The notes below the pieces were generated by a model. It was not told the origin of the DNA and made no database searches. It saw only the letters and a program-made list of their open reading frames with translations. From contig DASQPC010000043.1 in the NCBI GenBank assembly GCA_035644155.1, positions 1-13,640 of the forward strand: a stretch of 13,640 bases of DNA, read 5' to 3'. A program made the translations under genes and the position numbers. The stretch is from DATIGJ01 sp035644155 (lineage in GTDB: Bacteria > Patescibacteriota > Microgenomatia > Levybacterales > UBA12049). Shown in pieces: positions 1-5,122 of the stretch (within the stretch, counting starts at the first letter, position 1; each line of letters begins with the position of its first letter).

Positions 1-483
1 GGCAAAATGATAAGATGTGCCTTTCAGTCCAGTTGTCTTTGCATGAAAATAACCATCTTCACTGTGATAGGTGATATCAACATGCATCTTACCAACACCA
101 TCTACCGTTCGATCAATTGGACGAGCACCAAGCCGACAACCACCAGGATTTGGGATAATTGCTTCTTTTGTTCTTGCAAGAAGCGGCGCCAGAAACATTG
201 ATGAAGCCCGAACTAATGCTGCTTTATCAAGAGGAATTGAGGAGTGAGCAAATTTTTTCAATTGAACGGTTACTGTGTGACCATGGAGTTCAACATGAGC
301 ACCAAGCTCTCTCATAATATCAATCATGACAAAAATATCAGTGATCAAAGGAATATTATGAATCGTAACCTGTTCATCAGTAAGACAAGCCGCGACCAAT
401 GCCTTAAGCGCTGCATTCTTTGCACCTGATACAGTCATTTCTCCCTGTAATTTTTTCCCCCCAGTGATAACAAATTTTTCCAT
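1..483 (-). CDS. murA: UDP-N-acetylglucosamine 1-carboxyvinyltransferase MurA, N-terminal part
   Basis: First committed step of peptidoglycan synthesis: cytoplasmic transfer of enolpyruvate from PEP to UDP-GlcNAc. I translated the minus strand from the ATG at 483-481; it stays open for 161 codons to the window edge, so the C-terminal part (family length is about 420 residues) is missing. The start reads MEKFVITGGKKLQGEMTVSG. The substrate-binding Lys22-Asn23 pair lies in SGAKNAAL (residues 19-26), and the PEP-reactive cysteine is Cys116 in NPGGCRLGARPID, the usual fosfomycin target. The Cys means that intrinsic fosfomycin resistance of the Cys-to-Asp type is not expected. The ATG follows the murC stop codon by one base (TAATATG), so it is very likely translated by coupling to murC. 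No separate promoter or SD was seen. Confidence 0.95.
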   Translation of the reverse strand, partial: MEKFVITGGKKLQGEMTVSGAKNAALKALVAACLTDEQVTIHNIPLITDIFVMIDIMRELGAHVELHGHTVTVQLKKFAHSSIPLDKAALVRASSMFLAPLLARTKEAIIPNPGGCRLGARPIDRTVDGVGKMHVDITYHSEDGYFHAKTTGLKGTSYHFA

Positions 484-484
484 A

Positions 485-1909
485 TTACACAAAATTCAGC
501 TTTGAGTGAATCGTATAAACATCTCCTGCTCCCATAGTGACCAGAATCGTATCTGATCGAAGTTTTTTTTCGTTGATATATTGTACCACATCGGTAAGAT
601 TTGGGAGATAATGGACATCTTTTTTGGAAAAGGCAATAGCATCAACCAATTTTTTGCCTGAAATTGCGTTGTCTGGTTGTTCACGTAAGGAGGCATAAAT
701 ATCCGTAACCACCACAAAAAGTTCATCAATATTATCAAATGCTTTAGTAAATTCACCAAACAACATTCTTGTCCGTGAATAGGTATGTGGTTGAAAAACA
801 CAAAGAATTTTTTTCTTTGGATATTGTTTGCGAAGCGTCGTGAGAGTTGTTCTAATTTCCGTTGGATGATGGGCATAATCATCATACACTCGTGCTCCTG
901 AAGTCAGCTCACCTATAAATTCTAATCTTCTTTTTGAACCTGCAAATGCAAGAAGTCCTTTTTTTATCTTTTCAAGAGGAATCCCAATTTCTAAAGCAAC
1001 AATAATAACAGCCAGAGCATTGAGTGCATTATGTTCTCCAGCAACTCGCAAACCAAATTGACCAAGTGAGACACCATTACTTTCCACCCAAAAAAATGTC
1101 TGATCACCCGAAATGTTTACTTGTTTGAGAATAAAATTATTTTCAGGGTTAAAACCATAAGTGATTACTTTCTTGTTATATGTTTTAAGTAATAAACGAA
1201 CCTGCGGATCATCACCATAAGCAATCAAAACGCCACTTGGTGAAATTTGTTGAGCAAATTTTGCAAATGCATTTCGCACATCATCAACGGAATTATAAAC
1301 ATCAGGGTGATCAAATTCGATATTGGTAAAAACAGCAATTTCAGGATATTGCCAAAGAAATTTGATTGTCTTATCATAATGCGGCTCAGACATATATTCA
1401 TCAGCTTCAGCGATAAAATAATGTCCTTTGCCAAAATGTCCGGGTGCAGGAAGTGATCCTACATCTCCAGTTCCAATAACATAGGTCGGATCGAGCTTAT
1501 TCTCTGCCAAAACTGTCGCGAGCATCGCAGTTGTTGTTGTTTTGCCATGGGTACCAGTTATTGAGATACCTTTCCATTTTTTAACAAACAATTTACCACT
1601 CATAAACAGACCAACTGCCTCTCCTTGAGTAACGACAGGAATTTTTTTTGCTTTTGCCGCAAGGACTTCAACATTGTTAAACCCGCCATGTGCCCCAGTT
1701 GTAATAACAAAATCAGGACCCATGACATGATCTGAAGAAAATCCAACAAATGGCGTAATATTTGCCTTTCGCAATGCAACATCAGTAATAAATTCTTTTT
1801 CAAGATCCGAGCCAGTGACTTGAAACCCCGCACCTTTAGCAATTAAAGCAAGTGGCGTCATCCCAACACCTTTAATACCAACAAAATGAATATACTTTTT
1901 CTTACTCAT
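485..1909 (-). CDS. murC: UDP-N-acetylmuramate--L-alanine ligase MurC
   Basis: Cytoplasmic ATP-dependent ligase that adds the first amino acid to UDP-MurNAc. The 474 residues match the normal MurC length. Seen in order: Rossmann-type N-domain with VGIKGVGM (10-17), ATP loop GTHGKTTTT (119-127), EADEY (168-172), NIEFDHPDVY (196-205), GEHNALNALA (291-300), YDDYAHHPTEI (342-352), FQPHTYSRT (372-380) and a C-terminal GAGD (460-463). The YDDYAHHPTEI and FQPHTYSRT motifs are typical of MurC and its paralogue Mpl. The EADEY and EFDHPDVY stretches are closer to Mpl than to classical MurC, but with murA, murE and pgeF adjacent, MurC is the better call. The ATG lies 2 nt after a predicted transcription start. 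murA follows after one base. Mpl-like use of a different peptide donor is possible but less likely. Confidence 0.93.
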   Translation of the reverse strand: MSKKKYIHFVGIKGVGMTPLALIAKGAGFQVTGSDLEKEFITDVALRKANITPFVGFSSDHVMGPDFVITTGAHGGFNNVEVLAAKAKKIPVVTQGEAVGLFMSGKLFVKKWKGISITGTHGKTTTTAMLATVLAENKLDPTYVIGTGDVGSLPAPGHFGKGHYFIAEADEYMSEPHYDKTIKFLWQYPEIAVFTNIEFDHPDVYNSVDDVRNAFAKFAQQISPSGVLIAYGDDPQVRLLLKTYNKKVITYGFNPENNFILKQVNISGDQTFFWVESNGVSLGQFGLRVAGEHNALNALAVIIVALEIGIPLEKIKKGLLAFAGSKRRLEFIGELTSGARVYDDYAHHPTEIRTTLTTLRKQYPKKKILCVFQPHTYSRTRMLFGEFTKAFDNIDELFVVVTDIYASLREQPDNAISGKKLVDAIAFSKKDVHYLPNLTDVVQYINEKKLRSDTILVTMGAGDVYTIHSKLNFV

Positions 1910-2115
1910 CTACAGGTATTGTAGCAATCTTTTGTGAAGATGCAAATGTTATACAATGCAATATGCGGGTACTCTTTTAAAAAAGTATCTAGCGTGTAGC
2001 CCTGTTTGACAAGCTCTTTTATTCACTCTATCGGAATTCTTGTCCCAACAATAACAGATGTTCCTCCCAAAATCTCAGGATTACTAGTAATATTTTTGGA
2101 AAGTTTGGATATCAT
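1906..2115 (-). pseudogene. DUF433-family (antitoxin-like) gene with in-frame TGA
   Basis: Reading the minus strand from ATG 2115-2113 gives MISKLSKNITSNPEILGGTS, then VIVGTRIPIE, a TGA at codon 31 (2025-2023), then IKELVKQGYTLDTFLKEYPH in the same frame. This matches the DUF433 pattern: I-T-x-N-P-E-I-x-G-G, then V-I-x-G-T-R-I-P, then L-x-x-G-Y-x-x-x-x-x-x-x-Y-P-H. DUF433 proteins are small, about 70-80 residues, and many lie next to PIN-type toxins; VapB45-like antitoxins belong here. The TGA falls where the family usually has a hydrophobic residue. After YPHI the reading (ALYNICIFTKDC...) loses family character, and that segment holds the murC promoter. The frame ends at TGA 1908-1906, overlapping the murC ATG. 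No toxin partner is visible. Best read as a decayed orphan antitoxin gene. Confidence 0.72.
1918..1946 (-). promoter_or_regulatory. Predicted murC promoter, near-leaderless
   Basis: On the minus strand: -35 TTTGCA (1946-1941), 17-nt spacer, -10 TACAAT (1923-1918), with TGC directly before it (1926-1924) giving an extended -10. The expected start is near 1911 and the murC ATG begins at 1909, leaving a leader of about 2 nt. The promoter lies inside the degenerate 3' part of the upstream DUF433 remnant. Read by eye, not tested. Confidence 0.6.
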
Positions 2116-2141
2116 ACAAGCAGTAGATAAAATCGTTAAGA

Positions 2142-2873
2142 CTAAGTAAAGATTCCAATAATCCCCATCATCTCACCAAAATCTTTCCCTTCTCTCCGAT
2201 AGGAATACACATCCTCATGATCAAAGGTACAATAATCTGCATCCTCAATATTCTTCTGCAGAACTCCTAATCCGCGCAATTGATATATTGTCACCCCTGG
2301 CAAATTGAGAAACAGTTTTTTCTCTCGTTCTGTGATAAATGCTTTCCAATCAGGAAATTTTGTAAGCAGCTTATCAGCATGATCTTGCGCAATATCGTAA
2401 CAGCAATCTCTAATGCACGGCCCAATCCCGACAAGAATATCCGAAGCGTTACTTCCTTTGGCGACAAACGAATTAACAGTCTCTTTAATAATTTCACTAA
2501 ACAGTCCTCTCCAGCCAGCATGCACAGCTGCGACAATATGCTGCGAGGGATCATAAAAAAGTAACGGGATACAATCTCCCGTAACCACACCTAAAAAAAT
2601 TTGCTGCTCTTTTGTAAGAAGACCATCTGTACGATCAATAATCTTGTCTTGATTATTTACTGTCACCCAATGAACAACATTACTATGTACTTGATGCATC
2701 CGGACTATTTTTTGCGTATTAATTTTTAGAGCATTGGCAAATTTTTTTAGCGCATCTTGAGAATCGAGATGTGAGGGTCTCATACTTCCAAAAGGACGAG
2801 TAGAAAATCCATGAATAAGCGAAGGGAAGTTCGATAAATTTTCAAAGGTTACAATATTATTATTTTTTTTCAT
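2142..2873 (-). CDS. pgeF: PgeF/YfiH-type purine nucleoside phosphorylase-like (polyphenol oxidase family) protein
   Basis: Single-domain Cu-oxidase_4 (YfiH/LACC1) family protein of 243 residues, the usual length. The metal-binding set is present: His63 in MHQVHSN (59-65), Cys101 in VTGDCIPLLF and His118 in AVHAGWRG. GIGPCIRDCCYDI (149-161) and FDHEDVYSYRREG (217-229) are further conserved blocks. Family members cleave or phosphorolyse purine nucleosides and were formerly called laccases. In E. coli PgeF keeps L-serine from replacing L-alanine in the stem peptide, an error made at the MurC step. Its location between murE and murC fits such a role here. The ATG is 32 nt past the murE stop, with no clear SD or promoter, so it is probably co-transcribed with murE. 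The cytoplasmic location is inferred from the absence of a signal or TM segment. Confidence 0.92.
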   Translation of the reverse strand: MKKNNNIVTFENLSNFPSLIHGFSTRPFGSMRPSHLDSQDALKKFANALKINTQKIVRMHQVHSNVVHWVTVNNQDKIIDRTDGLLTKEQQIFLGVVTGDCIPLLFYDPSQHIVAAVHAGWRGLFSEIIKETVNSFVAKGSNASDILVGIGPCIRDCCYDIAQDHADKLLTKFPDWKAFITEREKKLFLNLPGVTIYQLRGLGVLQKNIEDADYCTFDHEDVYSYRREGKDFGEMMGIIGIFT

Positions 2874-2905
2874 ATTCGCTACTATTTCGTTCGAGATAAC
2901 AACTA

Positions 2906-4156
2906 TTAATTCTTAAACCTTTCCCGTATAGCAGCCAATGCAATCTCACTTTCGTTCCATGGCTCTTCGCCGCGACCATAATTTATTGATTTCTCATGTC
3001 CTTTTCCGGTGAGTAAAATAGTATCACCTTTTTGTGCAAGAGAAATAGCGAAGTTAACCGCTTCTTTTCTATCAGGAACTTTTAAAATATATTTCTTGTT
3101 TTCCTTAATTTCTAATTGTTGATCTCTGATTCTTTCATAATCAATAACTTCAAATTTAGTATTTTTGATGCCCGAAAGTATTTGCTCATTAATTTTCTCT
3201 ATCGGCTCATTTCTTGGATCTTCAGATGTGAGGATAATAATATCCGCATACTCAGATGAAATTCCCCCCATTTCTGGTCTTTTGTAGGTATCCCGTTTGG
3301 CTGCTGCGCCAAAAACGTGAATAAGTCTTTTTTTTGTTAGCTTTTTTATTTCAGGCAATACGCTCGAAAAAGAATTTGGTGTGTGAGCAAAATCATTGAT
3401 GACAGTAAAGTTCTTATCATAAACAATCTCTTGTCTTCCAACCGGTGCCTTAAAACCGGCGATTCCTTTGCGGATCACTTCATCAGGAATTTGTAACTGC
3501 TGCAATGTGGCAATTGCTGCAAGACAGTTATATTGATTAAACTTACCAATAAGTTTTGTTTTAAAAGCAAACTTATGAGGATTTACTTCTGAATCTGTCT
3601 TTAAACCGTATGTGATGATCTTTTTATCCTTACTTCTTAATTCTTGCTTCTTGATTCTTGTATACGACGTATCATCTTTGTTAATAATTGCGACATGAGC
3701 TTTCTTAAGAAGCTTGGCTTTTGCTTTTACATATCGCTCGTAGGTTTTATGATAGTCAAGATGCTCGCGAGTGATATTAGTCAAAACCCCAATATCAAAA
3801 TGAATACCCGCCACTCGATGTTGATCCAACGCGTGAGAGGTGACTTCCAAGACAACATATTTTATACCCATCTTTTTTGCTTTTCGAAGATATGACTGGA
3901 CAGCAAATCGACCTGGAGTGGTGATATGAAAACCAATATCTGAAGATTTTCCATCTAAAATTGCTCCAACTGAGGAAATAAGCGCCGCCTTTTTACCCGC
4001 TTGGTGCAAGACGTGATAGAGAAGATTTGTCGTTGTTGTCTTACCATCGGTACCGGTGACTCCGATCACAATTAATCCTGAACTTGGAAACCGATAAAGT
4101 ATGGTCGCAAGAATCGCTTGAAAAAAATGGTAAATATTTTTTGCTCCCTGCCACAT
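2906..4156 (-). CDS. murE: UDP-N-acetylmuramyl-tripeptide synthetase MurE, lacking the N-terminal domain
   Basis: ATP-dependent ligase that adds the third stem-peptide residue to UDP-MurNAc-L-Ala-D-Glu. Motifs: GVTGTDGKTTTT ATP loop (32-43), TTPG (79-82), EVTSHALDQHRV (104-115), NITREHLDYH (127-136), DFAHTPNS (255-262), FGAAAKRDTYKRPEMG (282-297), EDPRNEP (312-318), TGKGHE (383-388). The EDPR segment matches the DNPR signature of diaminopimelate-adding MurE. The Asn-to-Glu change leaves this open, but the Arg argues against a lysine enzyme of the DNPA type. At 416 residues it is about 70-80 short of the family: only about 31 residues precede the ATP loop, against roughly 105-110 in E. coli, so the domain that normally holds the UDP part is missing. 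The minus-strand start lies 13 nt past the upstream stop, right after a strong -10 element. Residues 8-22 are hydrophobic. Confidence 0.93.
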   Translation of the reverse strand: MWQGAKNIYHFFQAILATILYRFPSSGLIVIGVTGTDGKTTTTNLLYHVLHQAGKKAALISSVGAILDGKSSDIGFHITTPGRFAVQSYLRKAKKMGIKYVVLEVTSHALDQHRVAGIHFDIGVLTNITREHLDYHKTYERYVKAKAKLLKKAHVAIINKDDTSYTRIKKQELRSKDKKIITYGLKTDSEVNPHKFAFKTKLIGKFNQYNCLAAIATLQQLQIPDEVIRKGIAGFKAPVGRQEIVYDKNFTVINDFAHTPNSFSSVLPEIKKLTKKRLIHVFGAAAKRDTYKRPEMGGISSEYADIIILTSEDPRNEPIEKINEQILSGIKNTKFEVIDYERIRDQQLEIKENKKYILKVPDRKEAVNFAISLAQKGDTILLTGKGHEKSINYGRGEEPWNESEIALAAIRERFKN

Positions 4157-4163
4157 GGATACT

Positions 4164-4172
4164 ATTATATCA
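4164..4172 (-). promoter_or_regulatory. Predicted leaderless murE promoter (consensus extended -10)
   Basis: TGATATAAT on the minus strand is a perfect extended -10 (TG, one base, TATAAT at 4169-4164). Seven bases (AGTATCC) separate it from the murE ATG, so the expected start base is 4157, one nt before the ATG at 4156. No good -35 was found, which is common with extended -10 promoters. Its TG is part of the TGA stop codon of the upstream YdjM-like gene. Confidence 0.65.
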
Positions 4173-4748
4173 TTTCACGTGACGATGAAGAAGCTCCAGA
4201 AGAATATTATAATGCGTATAATACAAGTAAATATTGCATAAAAGCAATCCTGGGAAAATAATAAATTTTTCAACAAATCCATCAGTCTGCACACGAAATT
4301 CCTTTACCGGCGGCAAACCAAACTTTATCGGAATCGGCAAAAGCCATGGAACTCCTTCACGAGTAATCGTATCCATAATCAGATGTGAAAAAAATCCAAT
4401 CATAAACGACCACCAAATGATTGTCATATTAAGACGCGGAAAACTCGGAGTCAGCACTTGCAGAACACCATGGCAAGCAAACCCAAAAAGAAACACGCCC
4501 AAGAGAGAATGTGAAATAAATCGATGTCCTCCCAAAAACCGATCAAAAACTCGACCAAGCGCTCCTCCAATGGGTAAATTATTCCAAAATGGAGCAGTCG
4601 GCTGATCAATATCAGGCGCAATTCCACCAAGTAAATTGGCAAAAACAGCAACCAGTCCTGTTGCCAACGTAATATTTGGCAGTGGATGAGTCAGAGCGAT
4701 TGCGCTCAAAGCAGTAAATGCAGCCAAATCATGCGTCCGTCCGATCAT
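4170..4748 (-). CDS. YdjM-family (DUF457) membrane protein, putative metal-dependent hydrolase
   Basis: 192-residue integral membrane protein of the YdjM/LexA-regulated putative hydrolase family. Conserved polar residues sit at the ends of hydrophobic helices in the family pattern: THD (5-7), GGIAPDIDQP (41-50), GGHRFISHSLLG (73-84) and GFFSHLIMDTITREG (118-132), with the DxD, HR..SHS and SHL.MD residues as likely metal ligands. I count about four to five hydrophobic segments (roughly 9-22, 26-40, 80-98, 108-126, 162-178). The family's biochemical activity is not firmly known; a link to membrane lipid or envelope metabolism has been suggested. Its place between ftsI and murE hints at an envelope role, but that is inference. 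Expressed from its own leaderless-looking promoter, divergent from the plus-strand gene at 4788. Its stop codon overlaps the murE promoter. Confidence 0.85.
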   Translation of the reverse strand: MIGRTHDLAAFTALSAIALTHPLPNITLATGLVAVFANLLGGIAPDIDQPTAPFWNNLPIGGALGRVFDRFLGGHRFISHSLLGVFLFGFACHGVLQVLTPSFPRLNMTIIWWSFMIGFFSHLIMDTITREGVPWLLPIPIKFGLPPVKEFRVQTDGFVEKFIIFPGLLLCNIYLYYTHYNILLELLHRHVK

Positions 4749-4755
4749 AACAAAC

Positions 4756-4764
4756 AGTATAGCA
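4756..4764 (-). promoter_or_regulatory. Predicted leaderless promoter of the YdjM-like gene
   Basis: TGCTATACT on the minus strand is an extended -10 with TATACT at 4761-4756. The expected start base is 4749, one nt before the ATG at 4748. No convincing -35. It lies back to back with the plus-strand promoter at 4772-4780. Confidence 0.6.
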
Positions 4765-4771
4765 AAAATTG

Positions 4772-4780
4772 TGCTAGAAT
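4772..4780 (+). promoter_or_regulatory. Predicted leaderless promoter of the tRNA-binding-domain gene
   Basis: TGCTAGAAT is an extended -10 (TAGAAT at 4775-4780), preceded by a further TG to give the TGTGc form common in Gram-positives. The expected start base is 4787, one nt before the ATG at 4788. No convincing -35. Confidence 0.58.
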
Positions 4781-4787
4781 ATTATTT

Positions 4788-5117
4788 ATGAAACCGACAA
4801 TTTCTTTTACTGATTTTGACAAAATTGATCTTCGTGTTGGTACTGTTATTGACTGTACTGAAAAAGAAGGATCGGAAAAATTATTACGACTAACCGTTGA
4901 TTTTGGCACAGACGGAACACGAATAATCCTTTCTGGAATTAAAAAATGGTATACCCCAGAAGACCTTAAAGGCAAACAATTTGTTTTTGTCTTCAATCTT
5001 GCACCTCGAAAAATGATGGATGAGGAATCACAAGGTATGCTCCTTGCCGCAGAGGGTGAAAAACCCGAGCCGCTCCAAACAATCTCACAAGTACCCGCCG
5101 GCGCAACAATTTTATAG
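4788..5117 (+). CDS. Stand-alone tRNA-binding-domain protein (MetRS beta / CsaA-like)
   Basis: 109 residues, almost wholly one OB-fold tRNA_bind domain of the kind found at the C-terminus of bacterial MetRS and free-standing in CsaA. Seen: FDKIDLRVGTVIDC near the N-terminus, the ILSGIKKWYTPEDLKGK segment, and VFNLAPRKMMDEESQGMLLA, which is the domain's hallmark region. MetRS C-domains promote dimerisation and tRNA binding; CsaA has been described as chaperone-like. I cannot decide which applies. The start was set at ATG 4788 (MKPTISFTDF) rather than the open frame back to 4686, because the longer version would run into the divergent YdjM-like gene and because an extended -10 lies correctly spaced for 4788. 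It is the only plus-strand gene in the cell-wall block. It ends 5 bases from the oppositely oriented ftsI stop. Confidence 0.88.
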   Translation: MKPTISFTDFDKIDLRVGTVIDCTEKEGSEKLLRLTVDFGTDGTRIILSGIKKWYTPEDLKGKQFVFVFNLAPRKMMDEESQGMLLAAEGEKPEPLQTISQVPAGATIL

Positions 5118-5122
5118 CATTT

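Noticed and set aside
1..429. Plus-strand open frames at 7-201 and 244-429
   Set aside because: They lie opposite the MurA frame, which carries all catalytic motifs; the plus-strand translations look like no protein family.
2023..2025. TGA in the DUF433 frame as a recoded sense codon (Gly as in SR1/Gracilibacteria, or selenocysteine)
   Set aside because: Intact genes here end at TGA (marR, the YdjM-like gene, rsmH, mntA) and none uses it internally. The family has a hydrophobic residue at this place rather than Gly or Cys, and the frame also decays downstream.
496..2590. Secondary frames overlapping murC and pgeF (e.g. 496-885 minus, 1225-1434 minus, 1247-1456 plus, 2280-2564 plus)
   Set aside because: All are shadows of the clear MurC and PgeF reading frames, with unnatural composition.
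2842..2905. Separate promoter for pgeF
   Set aside because: AATAGT lies at the right distance from the ATG but matches a -10 in only four positions, with no TG extension and no -35; read-through from murE is simpler.
4686..4787. N-terminal extension of the tRNA-binding gene back to ATG 4686
   Set aside because: It would overlap the start of the YdjM-like gene on the other strand, adds a Cys/Ser/Lys-rich stretch without domain character, and crosses both predicted promoters.
5096..5103. CGCCGGCG as a bidirectional terminator between convergent genes
   Set aside because: The 8-bp palindrome leaves no loop, has no T-run directly after it, and codes for the C-terminal PAGA of the tRNA-binding protein.
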